Assembly (NCBI RefSeq): GCF_003345655.1
Contig: NZ_QQOH01000001.1
Span: forward strand, 1,302,001 to 1,366,000
Reading direction: 5' to 3'
Source of the DNA: Motiliproteus coralliicola
GTDB taxonomy: Bacteria; Pseudomonadota; Gammaproteobacteria; Pseudomonadales; Balneatricaceae
DNA: 64,000 nucleotides
The notes beneath the pieces are model-generated. The model saw nothing but the letters and a program-made list of their open reading frames with translations, searched no databases and was not told the origin of the DNA. This document shows positions 1 to 8,890 of this stretch, piece after piece; positions within the stretch are counted from its first letter, which is position 1; the number at the start of each line of letters is the position of its first letter. The position numbers were made by a program, and so were the translations under genes.

Positions 1-375
1 TCGATAAGATTGGCCGATTTTAGAATTCAGGATCTTTACCAAAACGCAACCGTTCTATTTGATCCAGACCGCTTTAAATGTAACTGATCAGTTTCTGCCC
101 GATTCTCTTAAGCGCCCGTCATGACTAGCCTGCAGCCATCTAAGCAAAAGCTGCCAACAACTCTATCCACAACAACTGGGGATAAATTAGCAACAGTAAG
201 CCTGGCCGTGATGATGATGAATTTCTTCACAATCGGCACTGCTATGGCATCTTGCATCGACTCACTAGCTTCAGCGGTGACTCAATGCCACCACATCAGT
301 AATCCTGATGGGCTACTCTTCTGAATACGCGAATACCCACGAATTAGATACCATCACTGATAGGAGGGTGAGCAG
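1..375. other. left-edge stretch without a supported gene
   Basis: No recognisable gene is seen in this stretch. The only open frame of note is 121-324 on the plus strand (67 codons) with a moderately hydrophobic middle, but it has no ribosome binding site before its ATG and resembles no family I know. The last bases (AGGAGGGTGAGCAG before position 376) are the ribosome binding site of the next gene. Confidence 0.4.
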
Positions 376-681
376 ATGTCCGCTGAAGATAAATTAGGTG
401 GTTATGCCCAAGGCTTCGGTAGCCTGGATGCCGCAACCGTCGCAGCGAATGTAACTGAGGATTACAAGCTACTCGATAAAGATGGAGTCATACACGAGAA
501 GAAAGACTTAGCAGCCTACATCACCGAGTTGAAGCAGCTTGGAGAATCGATGGAAATAACAGATGTCAGTGTCAGTGAAGGCAAAGCCTGGTGTAAATGG
601 AAAATCGGCGATGTCGTAGGAGCAGGATTGATTAGCTTCGGTGATGCGGGCGTCAGCGAGGAACAACTGTTCTATCACTAA
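376..681 (+). CDS. small NTF2/SnoaL-like fold protein
   Basis: This 101-residue protein resembles the NTF2/SnoaL-like superfamily of small alpha+beta cone-shaped proteins. It has an N-terminal helix, a segment reading NVTEDYKLLDKDG, a helical KKDLAAYITELKQL segment and then strands rich in V, W and K. Family members are hydrolases, isomerases or simple ligand binders; no catalytic residues can be assigned here, so no reaction is proposed. The start is supported by AGGAGG seven to eight bases upstream of the ATG. It stands alone, with the ATPase gene about 600 bases downstream on the same strand. The fold call rests on general sequence character and is moderate. Confidence 0.55.
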   Translation: MSAEDKLGGYAQGFGSLDAATVAANVTEDYKLLDKDGVIHEKKDLAAYITELKQLGESMEITDVSVSEGKAWCKWKIGDVVGAGLISFGDAGVSEEQLFYH

Positions 682-1276
682 TCACTATGACCTGGCGACA
701 ACCGGAATGTCGAACTGAAAGAAACTCCAAATGGCGGGTGATCGAGCTTCATAGCTCGCAGGGATAGCCCGCCGTCTTTGCATCAGAAAAAATGCCTCAT
801 TACCAAGCATCGCATGGACTAGCGGAGAAGCCTCATTTCCAACGAGCAAGTTGATCTCGGGCCTGTCACCACGATCGGCTTCGCGTAACGCTGCAGCTAC
901 CCGACTGACATGGCAGAGACACGAAAGCGGCCTATTCAACGCACTGCACAAAAAACCAACGCACCGTACCAACCCAGACGGCATCAGGCTTTGCGGCTAT
1001 TACCCTCAGCTCACAGACAAACTTATCCACACTTTCTGTGAATATCGACCAGGGCATCTCGGCGCTGCTCTGGGCAACAGATCGACGTCCAACAACGCCA
1101 GCGATTCGTAGTCATCCCTTTGACCACCCGTCGGCGGCTTGAATGCTCCAGATCAATTGTGCAACGCACAAGCCTGACCCATAATCAGGGTAGCGCCGGG
1201 AATCGAGATTCCATCTAGTCGCTGAGTCCGGCGCTTCGATCGATGCATTGACGATGAATTGAAAGGAGTTCAAGAC
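682..1276. other. gene-poor 0.6 kb gap
   Basis: No gene can be supported between the NTF2-like gene and the ATPase. The stretch holds a nested palindrome at 733-773 (listed separately). It also holds an imperfect direct repeat, GCCTCATTACCAAGCA near 793 and GCCTCATTTCCAACGA near 830. The minus-strand open frame 685-984 crosses both and looks like translated repeat sequence, not a protein. AAAGGAG at 1262-1268 is the ribosome binding site of the ATPase gene. Confidence 0.45.
733..773. repeat. nested palindrome, REP-like
   Basis: An outer stem GGCGGG (733-738) pairs with CCCGCC (768-773). Inside it, CGAGCT (743-748) and AGCTCG (753-758) form a perfect stem with a TCAT loop. The outer pairing is spaced by unpaired bases, giving a two-tier hairpin. 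It lies about 50 bases after the stop of the NTF2-like gene and lacks a T-run, so it is closer to a repetitive extragenic palindrome than to a classical terminator. Confidence 0.5.
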
Positions 1277-4042
1277 ATGTCCCCTGCTCGCCGAAATGAC
1301 TGGCACGCCCTGAGCGAATCGGAAGTTGCAGACCTGCTCGATACAGAGTCTGAGCAAGGGCTGAGCGCCGATGAAGCCAAGCAACGCTTGGATCAGGTCG
1401 GTCCCAATGCGCTGACCCAGAAGCAAGATCAAAACCCCTTCCTGCTGTTTCTGCAGCAATTCAATCAACCGCTGGTTTATATCCTGCTTGGTGCGTCGCT
1501 AATCACCGCACTGCTGCAGGAGTGGGTCGATTCCGGGGTGATTTTCGGTGTGGTGCTGGTCAATGCCGTGATCGGGTTCCTGCAGGAGTCCAAGGCGATG
1601 AAGGCGATCCGCGCCCTGTCCCAGGCCATGGTCAGCGAGGCCACAGTGATCCGGGACGGGTTGAAGCGTCGCCTCTCTTCCGCCGAACTGGTGCCCGGCG
1701 ATATTGTGGTGTTGCAGTCCGGAGACAAGGTACCGGCCGATATTCGCTTGGTCCGCTCACGAGAACTGCAGATCGACGAGTCAGCGCTGACCGGTGAGTC
1801 GGTACCGGTCGAGAAGCAGGTCGACGCCGTGGCCAAGGATTGTGTGCTGGCCGATCGCAGTAACATGGCTTACGGCTCGACTCTGGTGACCTACGGCACC
1901 GCCACCGGCGTCGTGGTTGCCACCGGTGATCGCAGCGAGATCGGTCGCATCAATGAGCTGATCGCTACCGCCGAGGTGCTGGCCACCCCCCTTACCCGCC
2001 GGATCGGCCAGTTTAGCCACATGCTGCTGCGGGTCATCCTGGCGCTGGCGGCGTTCACCTTTCTGATCGGGATCCTGCGTGGCGAATCCTGGATCGAGAT
2101 GTTTATGGCGGCCGTGGCGCTGGCCGTCGGAGCGATCCCCGAAGGTCTACCGGCGGCATTGACCATCACACTGGCGATCGGGGTCGGCAAGATGGCCAAA
2201 CGCCATGCGATCATCCGCAAACTGCCGGCCGTGGAAACCCTGGGTAGCACCACCATTATCTGCTCGGACAAAACCGGTACCCTGACCCAGAACCAGATGA
2301 CGGTTCAGGAGATTCACGCAGCGGGTCTGAAGCTGTCTGTCTCCGGGGTCGGTTATGCACCCGAGGGCAGTTTCAGCCTCGACGGCAACGACTATCCACC
2401 GCAGAACCATCCGGCTCTGCTGGAGTGCCTGAAAGCCGGGCTGCTATGCAACGACTCCCAGTTGGTGAAGACCGACGAGGGTTGGCGTATCGAGGGCGAT
2501 CCCACCGAAGGCGCTCTGATCACCTCCGCCCACAAAGCCGGGCTAACTCTGGATAGCCTGCTGCAATCATTACCGCGTATCGATGCGATTCCGTTCGAGT
2601 CGCAGCACCAGTACATGGCCACCCTGCATCAGCGGGCCGACGGCAAGCGGTTGGTGTATCTCAAAGGCTCGGTCGAGAGCTTGATTAAGCGTTGCGCCAA
2701 CGTACTGGACGAGACCGGCGCTATCGCCGAACTGGACCAGGCACGCTGTCATCGTGAGGTGGAAAGCATGGCTGCCAACGGGATGCGGGTGCTGGCGTTC
2801 GCCGTTGCCGAACTGGCCGACGATCAAGCCCAGATCAGCCATGCGGACCTGGTCGAGGGGCTGACCTTTATCGGCCTGCAGGGGATGATCGATCCGCCCC
2901 GTCCCGAAGCCGTTGAAGCCGTCAGCGCCTGCCAAAGTGCCGGTATCAGCGTCAAGATGATCACCGGCGACCATGCGGTTACTGCCGCGGCGATCGCCCA
3001 GGAGATAGGGCTGGAGGGCAAGCGCCTTGAAAACGGTCGACTGGCGGCCGTGACCGGACACGAGCTGGCCGAGATGAGTGACGAGCAGGTTGAGCACCTG
3101 GTAGGACACATAGCTGTGTTCGCCCGCGTAGCACCCGAACAGAAGCTGCGCTTGGTGGAAGCGATGCAGCGTCGCGGCGATGTGGTCGCGATGACCGGTG
3201 ATGGGGTCAACGACGCACCAGCACTGCGACGGGCCGATATCGGCGTGGCGATGGGCATCACCGGCACCGAGGTCTCCAAGGAAGCCGCCGACATGGTGCT
3301 GACCAATGATAACTTCGCCTCGATTCGCGCTGCGGTCGAAGAGGGTCGTGGGGTTTACGACAACCTGATCAAATTCATCACCTGGACCCTCCCCACCAAC
3401 CTGGGCGAAGGCCTGGTGATCCTGACCGCAATCTTCGCCGGTTTAAGCCTGCCGATTCTGCCGGTCCAGATTTTGTGGATCAATATGAGTACCGCGGTCT
3501 TCCTGGGGCTGATGCTGGCGTTCGAGCCCAAAGAGCCAGGCATCATGGAGCGACCTCCGCGGGACCCGCAGAGCAATATCCTGTCGGGGGGCCTGATCAT
3601 GCGGATCCTGCTGGTGGGTTTCCTGCTGTTGGTCGGCGCCTACGGCCTGTTCGAGTGGGAGCTGGCTCAAGGCGAGTCCGAGCTGGTCGCCCGTACCGTG
3701 ACCGTCAACGTGTTTGTGTTTGGTGAGTTGTTCTACCTGTTCAACTGCCGCTCGTTGCGCTATTCGGTATTCAAGCTGGGGTTCTTCTCCAACCCTCTGC
3801 TGCTGGTCGGTGTGGCGGGCATGATCCTGCTGCAGCTGTTCTACACCTACTCGCCGATGATGAATGCCGCCTTTGGCAGCGCCCCGATCGGCGCCGCCGA
3901 GTGGCTGAATATTCTCAGTGTCAGCTTTGGTATCTACGCGGTGATCGGGATCGAAAAATGGTGGCTACGACATAAGCTAGCCACCAGCAGCATCAAACCG
4001 GAAGCTAAGCCGGAGTCTAAACCGCAGAAGCAATCCTGCTGA
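1277..4042 (+). CDS. type II P-type cation-transporting ATPase
   Basis: An inner-membrane pump that would use ATP to move a cation, probably Ca2+ or another divalent or monovalent ion; the ion is not determinable here. Visible motifs in order: N-terminal cation-ATPase domain, TGES of the actuator domain near residue 171, PEGLP in the membrane segment after it (type IIA/PMR1-like pumps carry this), phosphorylation motif DKTGTLT at about 331, ITGDH near 562, and the hinge GDGVNDAP near 641. C-terminal transmembrane helices follow. The length, 921 residues, is normal for the family. I chose ATG 1277 because AAAGGAG lies 8 bases upstream; a TTG at 1259 in frame overlaps that site. The C-terminus ends in a lysine/proline-rich tail. 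Confidence 0.93.
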   Translation: MSPARRNDWHALSESEVADLLDTESEQGLSADEAKQRLDQVGPNALTQKQDQNPFLLFLQQFNQPLVYILLGASLITALLQEWVDSGVIFGVVLVNAVIGFLQESKAMKAIRALSQAMVSEATVIRDGLKRRLSSAELVPGDIVVLQSGDKVPADIRLVRSRELQIDESALTGESVPVEKQVDAVAKDCVLADRSNMAYGSTLVTYGTATGVVVATGDRSEIGRINELIATAEVLATPLTRRIGQFSHMLLRVILALAAFTFLIGILRGESWIEMFMAAVALAVGAIPEGLPAALTITLAIGVGKMAKRHAIIRKLPAVETLGSTTIICSDKTGTLTQNQMTVQEIHAAGLKLSVSGVGYAPEGSFSLDGNDYPPQNHPALLECLKAGLLCNDSQLVKTDEGWRIEGDPTEGALITSAHKAGLTLDSLLQSLPRIDAIPFESQHQYMATLHQRADGKRLVYLKGSVESLIKRCANVLDETGAIAELDQARCHREVESMAANGMRVLAFAVAELADDQAQISHADLVEGLTFIGLQGMIDPPRPEAVEAVSACQSAGISVKMITGDHAVTAAAIAQEIGLEGKRLENGRLAAVTGHELAEMSDEQVEHLVGHIAVFARVAPEQKLRLVEAMQRRGDVVAMTGDGVNDAPALRRADIGVAMGITGTEVSKEAADMVLTNDNFASIRAAVEEGRGVYDNLIKFITWTLPTNLGEGLVILTAIFAGLSLPILPVQILWINMSTAVFLGLMLAFEPKEPGIMERPPRDPQSNILSGGLIMRILLVGFLLLVGAYGLFEWELAQGESELVARTVTVNVFVFGELFYLFNCRSLRYSVFKLGFFSNPLLLVGVAGMILLQLFYTYSPMMNAAFGSAPIGAAEWLNILSVSFGIYAVIGIEKWWLRHKLATSSIKPEAKPESKPQKQSC

Positions 4043-4113
4043 TCGATTAAGTGTTCTCGGGACGCTTATGGCCATCGATATCCGGCTGAATTCCAGTCGG
4101 GAAAAAGCAGCTG

Positions 4114-4167
4114 AATTCCCTTGACAAGTTGATGATTTTCTTTGGATTCTCAACTTGCCAGGGAATT
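4114..4167. repeat. long stem-loop between convergent genes
   Basis: Arms 4114-4132 and 4150-4167 are reverse complements apart from a 3-versus-2 base mismatch in the middle (AATTCCCT on the outside, CAAGTTGA on the inside), with a 17-base loop. The outer sequence GCTGAATTCC also occurs as a direct repeat at 4085-4094 and 4110-4119. The element lies between the ATPase stop and the yaeQ stop. It may act as a bidirectional terminator or as an mRNA 3'-end stabiliser, although no T-run follows on either side. Confidence 0.6.
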
Positions 4168-4295
4168 GAACAAAAAAGCACCGAGGCGCGCCAGGCACCA
4201 TGGTATGGGGGCTTGAGCCGGATACCCTCAAACCACGGACAGTGTTATCCACAGTTACTGTGCATAAGCAGTTGGTCTAATTCCCAGGCAGCGGG

Positions 4296-4838
4296 TCAAG
4301 CTTCGGGCAGTAGTCGGGTCAACGGCATCTCTGCCTGCTTATCGGCCACCGACAGATAGAGAAGATCGTCCTGTCGGTTGAGCTGCACCTCGGCTCCGCT
4401 ACGCAGCCCCTCGCTAAGGGTTTCGATCACCGTATTGTCGAGCTGATAGAAACGCAGTTTCGGCAATGCCGACAGGCTCGCCTGATGTTGATGCCACCAA
4501 CGGTGGGCATTGGCGCCATAGGCATACAGGCTCAGACGTGGATGGCGCTTATGCAGCTTGGCCAACCGCTCCAGGTCAGGCTGACCGATCTCGATCCAGT
4601 GCTGAACCTCGTCAAAATCGTTACGCAACCAGATCGGTGCTTCGTCGGTGCTGGAGACTCCACCACCGAAGGCCAGGCCCGGCTCATACTCCAGCCCGAA
4701 CGCCAGTAGCCGGGTCAGCAGCCGCTGCTCCGATTCCGACGGGTGCTGGGCCAGGGTCAGATCCAATTGTTCATAACAGTGGCGGTCCATGTCGCTCAGA
4801 TAGAGCTTTAACTTAAAAATTCGACTACCTCGGGCCAT
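4296..4838 (-). CDS. yaeQ: YaeQ family protein
   Basis: The protein matches the YaeQ family, a restriction-endonuclease-like (PD-(D/E)XK) fold of about 180 residues; the length here is 180. The N-terminus (KLKLYLSDMDRHCYEQLDL), the AFGLEYEPGLAFGGG segment and the WIEIGQPD motif are typical. Family knowledge: structurally a nuclease-like core with no firmly established biochemical role; E. coli YaeQ was once linked to haemolysin regulation by suppression of rfaH defects. The ATG abuts the TAA of the upstream 92-residue gene, so the two are very likely cotranscribed and coupled. The gene ends facing the ATPase gene. Confidence 0.88.
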   Translation of the reverse strand: MARGSRIFKLKLYLSDMDRHCYEQLDLTLAQHPSESEQRLLTRLLAFGLEYEPGLAFGGGVSSTDEAPIWLRNDFDEVQHWIEIGQPDLERLAKLHKRHPRLSLYAYGANAHRWWHQHQASLSALPKLRFYQLDNTVIETLSEGLRSGAEVQLNRQDDLLYLSVADKQAEMPLTRLLPEA

Positions 4839-5114
4839 TTAATCGAGTCCAAATTTGAGACGGTCCACCGCGGCTGTATGGTCGTCCAGTTGATGATATT
4901 TTTCGATCGCCACCAACAGATGGCTGTGCAGCTGTTCATCCTGACCGGCATGAAGAAACTGCTCGGTCAGTTTAAGCACCTCTTCCAGGTGCTGTAATCG
5001 GTAATGGCAATTCAATAAAGACTTCGCCACAGAGTGCGGATCGTGCTCACGTTCGCGCATCCCGATGGCGACAGCCAGCGCTGTTTCGAGTTGCTGCTTG
5101 GTCGGTTTTCCCAT
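4839..5114 (-). CDS. small helical protein upstream of yaeQ
   Basis: A 92-residue protein of unknown function, mostly helical by composition and rich in H, L, E and K. It has no signal peptide, no membrane segment and no cysteine pair that would suggest metal binding. The start is the second of two adjacent ATGs (5114), which has AGGAGG six bases upstream; the first ATG (5117) has only three bases of spacing and an upstream GTG is unlikely. Its TAA touches the ATG of yaeQ, which makes an operon of two likely. I do not recognise the family. Confidence 0.7.
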   Translation of the reverse strand: MGKPTKQQLETALAVAIGMREREHDPHSVAKSLLNCHYRLQHLEEVLKLTEQFLHAGQDEQLHSHLLVAIEKYHQLDDHTAAVDRLKFGLD

Positions 5115-5299
5115 CATGCACCTCCTCACTAAGACCATTTATGCCTGAGCTTACAACGAAAACCTCTGTCCTCCCTATATTGCTGGTACTGTCTGAACGC
5201 AGTTATTGAGCCAGGTCTTAGGGAACGCACAATTACCTTGTGTTTATTAGACCATTGGCTATAGTCGACGAGCACATGGTGAAAATAATAAGTCCAATC

Positions 5300-5341
5300 G
5301 CACCGTTAGCTACTCCCTACTGTTCGATCAGTTAGCGGTGC
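5300..5341 (+). promoter_or_regulatory. 12-bp hairpin in the leader of the chemoreceptor gene
   Basis: Arms 5300-5311 and 5330-5341 pair over all 12 positions in RNA (two G-U wobbles) around an 18-base loop. The stem ends about 10 bases before the ribosome binding site (TTGGAG, 5351-5356) of the receptor gene. It could be a leader structure that affects translation or stability, or a dyad bound by a protein. There is no T-run for a terminator. Confidence 0.45.
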
Positions 5342-5365
5342 ACAGCAGTGATTTGGAGTACCGCT

Positions 5366-8155
5366 ATGACCTTGCTAAACAGCCTCAACCGTAAACTGGT
5401 TGCGGCATTTCTTTGTCTCTCGCTGATTCCGCTTTTGATCTACGCCGGCATCAGCATTCAACGCGCATCAGACGCACTCGAATCCCAAGCCTTCAATCAA
5501 CTTCAATCCATACGATCGATCAAACAGGCGCAAATCAGCGATTTTTTTGCCAATCGTCGGGCCGATATGAATGTGCTGGTCGATACGGTTGAAACCCTGA
5601 GCGATGAAGCTTTCAAAAAGCTTGCCGCCGTCCAGGCCAATAAAAAGTCCCAGCTCGACGAACATATCTCCTCAATGAAGGCTCAGTTGCGGATCACCCG
5701 CGACTCCCCCTTTATCGGTGAGGCCCTGGACGCCCTGAACCTGGCGGTAATTGGTAGCGACGATTTTATTAACAGCGGCCGCTGGCAGCGCCGTGCTGAC
5801 GTCTACGGCCCCCGGGTCTCGAAGATTGTCGAAGCCAACGGCTGGTATGACCTCTATCTGATCGCCCCTGACGGCACCATTCTCTATAGCGATGCCAAAG
5901 AATCCGATATGGGGATGAACATCCCCAACTCCGAATTGAAAGACAGCGGTCTGGGCCAGGTACTGGAGATGGCGAAAAAGCAGGGGGCTAAAGCGATCAC
6001 CGTATCCGACTTTGCCCCCTACGCTCCGGCCGGAGGGGCACCGGCGGCCTTTATGATGGCCACTGTCACCAACCTGATCGACGAAGTCAGCGGCTACGTT
6101 GCCTTCCAGGTACCGTTGGACAGCCTCAACGATGTGATGCTGCGCCGTGATGGCATGGGTAAAAGTGGTGAATCCTATCTGGTGGGTCCGGATCGACTGA
6201 TGCGTTCGGACTCGTTCCTATCACCCAAAACCCACAGTGTAGAAGCCTCCTTCGCCAACAATACCCAGGTCAGTACCCAGGCGGTCGAGCAGGCTCTGGC
6301 AGGTAAGCCCGGTGCCGCCATTATCCGCGACTACAACGATAACCCGGTGCTCTCCTCCTGGGATCTGGTCGATGTCGGCAGCGGCGTACGTTGGGCGATC
6401 ATCAGCGAGATCGATGTTGCCGAAGCCTTTTCACCGGTCGACAGCGATGGCGTCGACTTCTACAAAAAATATATCGATAAGTACGGCTACTACGACCTGT
6501 TCCTGATCGATGACAGCGGTTACGCCTTCTACACCGTCACCCGTGAAGCCGATTATCAGACCAATTTGGTCGATGGCAAATACGCCAGTTCCAACCTCGG
6601 TTCCTTGGTTCGCCAGGTCATGCAGAGCAAAGACTTCGGACTGGTCGACTTTGCCCCCTATGCGCCCTCCAACGATGCTCCGGCCAGTTTTATCGCCCGA
6701 CCCATTGTTGATAACAACGGTCATGTCGTGATGACGGTGGCGCTGCAGGTTTCCCTTGGGGCTATCAACGCCATCATGCAGCAACGCGAAGGCATGGGTG
6801 AAACCAGTGAGGCTTATCTGGTCGGACCGGATAAACGCATGCGCTCCGACTCCTTCCTCGATCCGACCGGTCATTCGGTTACCGCCTCGTTCGCCGGTAC
6901 CGTGGAAGCCAACGGCGTGGATACCGAGGCCTCCCGACGCGCGCTGAAAGGGGAGACCGGCGTCGATATCGTCATCGACTATAACGGCAACCCGGTCCTG
7001 TCTGCCTATACCCCGGTGCAGGTGGGTGATACCCAATGGGCATTGATGGCCGAGATCGACGAAGCCGAGGCTCTGGCCACCGTCAAGCAGCTGATGCTGC
7101 TAACCACGATTATGGTGGCCGTAGCCGTGGCCGTTATTGCCGCTCTTGGAGTTCTGCTGGCCAAGAGTATCAGCCGCCCGATCACCGAACTGGTCGATAA
7201 AACCAAACAGATCGCGGCCGGTGATCTGACCACCGATATCCGGGTCACTCAGCATGATGAAGTGGGCGTGATGCAGCAAGCGATGGCAGATATGGTCGCC
7301 AGCCTGCGCAGCACCGTCGGCACCATCAGTGACTCCGCCTCGCAACAGGCCGCCGCCTCGGAGGAGCTGGCCGCCATCACCGAACAGACCGGCCAGAACG
7401 TGGTCCTGCAACATCAGAATACCGATCAGGTTGCCAGCGCCATCAACCAGATGAGCGCCACGGTACGCGAGATCACCCAGAACACCTCATTGGCAGCCGA
7501 TGCCGCCAACAGTGCCCGGGAACAGGTCGCGCAAGGTTCCGACGTGGTCGGTGAAACGCTACGCGGTATTCAGGCGCTGGCCGAAACCCTGGAAGGCTCG
7601 ATGGGCATGGTCAACGAGCTCGAGCAGGGCACCAGCAACATCGCCAGTATTCTCGACGTGATCAAAGGGATTGCCGATCAGACCAACCTGCTGGCGCTGA
7701 ACGCGGCCATCGAAGCCGCCAGGGCTGGTGAACAGGGTCGAGGCTTTGCCGTGGTTGCTGATGAGGTGCGCTCGCTGGCGCAGAACACTCAGAGTTCAGC
7801 CAGCGAGATCGAACAGATGATCAGCTCGCTGCAAACCGGCGCCCTGCGCTCCACCGAGGCGATGAAACGGGGAACCAGCCAAGCGGAGGGTTTGGTCGAA
7901 CAGGCCCAACAGGTCACCGAAGCGCTGCAAGGGATTCGAGGTTCTGTGGACACTATCGGGGATATGAGCCTGCAGATTGCCAGTGCCACCGAAGAGCAGC
8001 TGAGCGTTGCTGAAGAGGTCAGTCGCAATGCTGAGGAGATCAGTAAGCTGTCTCAACAGACCGGCCAGGGCACCGAGCAGATCGCCAGTGCCAGTGAAGA
8101 GTTGGCCAAGCTGGCGGTCGGCTTGAATCATGAGGTAGAGCAGTTTAAGACCTGA
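5366..8155 (+). CDS. methyl-accepting chemotaxis protein with duplicated Cache-type sensor
   Basis: A 929-residue transmembrane chemoreceptor. Membrane helix 1 lies at about 10-32 ([15 protein letters not shown]), a very large periplasmic part follows, helix 2 is at about 575-597, then a HAMP domain and the cytoplasmic signalling domain with the conserved tip [20 protein letters not shown]. The periplasmic part contains two similar units about 212-216 residues apart: [11 protein letters not shown] near 158 against [11 protein letters not shown] near 374, and [13 protein letters not shown] near 264 against [13 protein letters not shown] near 476. Both belong to dCache-like sensing modules. The start ATG 5366 has TTGGAG nine bases upstream; the frame also opens at GTG 5348, but without a site. 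A terminator follows. Confidence 0.93.
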   Translation: MTLLNSLNRKLVAAFLCLSLIPLLIYAGISIQRASDALESQAFNQLQSIRSIKQAQISDFFANRRADMNVLVDTVETLSDEAFKKLAAVQANKKSQLDEHISSMKAQLRITRDSPFIGEALDALNLAVIGSDDFINSGRWQRRADVYGPRVSKIVEANGWYDLYLIAPDGTILYSDAKESDMGMNIPNSELKDSGLGQVLEMAKKQGAKAITVSDFAPYAPAGGAPAAFMMATVTNLIDEVSGYVAFQVPLDSLNDVMLRRDGMGKSGESYLVGPDRLMRSDSFLSPKTHSVEASFANNTQVSTQAVEQALAGKPGAAIIRDYNDNPVLSSWDLVDVGSGVRWAIISEIDVAEAFSPVDSDGVDFYKKYIDKYGYYDLFLIDDSGYAFYTVTREADYQTNLVDGKYASSNLGSLVRQVMQSKDFGLVDFAPYAPSNDAPASFIARPIVDNNGHVVMTVALQVSLGAINAIMQQREGMGETSEAYLVGPDKRMRSDSFLDPTGHSVTASFAGTVEANGVDTEASRRALKGETGVDIVIDYNGNPVLSAYTPVQVGDTQWALMAEIDEAEALATVKQLMLLTTIMVAVAVAVIAALGVLLAKSISRPITELVDKTKQIAAGDLTTDIRVTQHDEVGVMQQAMADMVASLRSTVGTISDSASQQAAASEELAAITEQTGQNVVLQHQNTDQVASAINQMSATVREITQNTSLAADAANSAREQVAQGSDVVGETLRGIQALAETLEGSMGMVNELEQGTSNIASILDVIKGIADQTNLLALNAAIEAARAGEQGRGFAVVADEVRSLAQNTQSSASEIEQMISSLQTGALRSTEAMKRGTSQAEGLVEQAQQVTEALQGIRGSVDTIGDMSLQIASATEEQLSVAEEVSRNAEEISKLSQQTGQGTEQIASASEELAKLAVGLNHEVEQFKT

Positions 8156-8194
8156 TTCGAGGAGTTTGACTCGAAAACCCATCAATTAAACCTC

Positions 8195-8223
8195 AAAGCC
8201 GGCATCAAGATGCCGGCTTTTTT
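8195..8223 (+). terminator. rho-independent terminator after chemoreceptor gene
   Basis: Stem AAAGCCGGCAT pairs with ATGCCGGCTTT around a CAAG loop, followed by a run of six T. It lies 40 bases past the chemoreceptor stop codon. Confidence 0.9.
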
Positions 8224-8274
8224 CGCCTCCCCTAGCACGACCCCAATCGTGACCCCGGAGAGAGTCCCTTGGGC

Positions 8275-8796
8275 TCAGGGGCGAGACCAACGCCTTATCC
8301 GAGCAATCTCGTCAGCCTCAATATCGAGTGACTCCAGAAACGCTTGATGGCCGTCAGGCTCGTTGTGTTCAAACTGAATATGCCAGTTATGCATATCCTC
8401 ATCGCTCAGACCGGCATTGCGCATAATCTGGGTCCAGCGCTCCTTGGAAACGGCGCCACGTTCGGGCAGTTGTGGCTGATCCATATATTGAACGATCGCT
8501 TTCTGTTGCAGCCGCAATTGCTGAATCTGCTGTTCTAGCGCATTGAACTGAGCCTGTAGAATCTGCTGCTGACCAGCATCGGCCTTCATTGCCAGCAGTG
8601 AAGCCAAGTGGGCCACCGGGACACCAAAGGAGCGGTAGGCCATGATTTTCCCCAATCGCTCGACAGCATCCTGACCGTACCAGCGATAACCGTTATCGCC
8701 GCGTTTACTGGGCAACAGCAGCCCCTGTCGTTCGTAGTAAAGAATGCTGGTACGCGAAATGCCGAACTGTTGGGCCAATTGAGAAACTGTCAGCAC
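8275..8796 (-). CDS. MerR family transcriptional regulator
   Basis: A 173-residue regulator with an N-terminal MerR winged-helix domain: LTVSQLAQQFGISRTSILYYERQG, then a wing containing NGYRWY and RLGKIMAYRSFG. A coiled-coil dimer helix follows (about 80-120) and a short C-terminal effector domain. No metal-binding cysteine cluster is seen, so a small organic ligand or stress signal is more likely than metal. GTG 8796 is preferred over GTG 8805 because GCGAGG lies about 7 bases before it and the family normally starts MLTVSxLA. A palindrome just upstream may be its own operator. The EamA transporter gene lies upstream in the same orientation. Confidence 0.88.
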   Translation of the reverse strand: MLTVSQLAQQFGISRTSILYYERQGLLLPSKRGDNGYRWYGQDAVERLGKIMAYRSFGVPVAHLASLLAMKADAGQQQILQAQFNALEQQIQQLRLQQKAIVQYMDQPQLPERGAVSKERWTQIMRNAGLSDEDMHNWHIQFEHNEPDGHQAFLESLDIEADEIARIRRWSRP

Positions 8797-8825
8797 ACTA
8801 AGCACCTCGCCAAGTAACTTATTAG

Positions 8826-8839
8826 TAAGCTAAAGCTTA
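8826..8839. promoter_or_regulatory. palindrome upstream of merR-type gene
   Basis: The sequence TAAGCTAAAGCTTA has perfect 6-base arms with two central bases and lies about 30 bases before the regulator start. MerR proteins bind dyads in promoter spacers and often regulate themselves, so this is a candidate operator. Only its symmetry and position support it. Confidence 0.4.
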
Positions 8840-8890
8840 TACCTATAGACAGATTAAAATACTCCTTGGTACACCTTGATCCGAGTCCCA

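Noticed and set aside
121-324. 67-codon open frame with a hydrophobic middle
   Set aside because: No ribosome binding site and no familiar sequence; likely chance.
685-984. Minus-strand open frame of 99 codons
   Set aside because: It crosses the palindrome and direct repeats, has no start site, and looks like translated repeat DNA.
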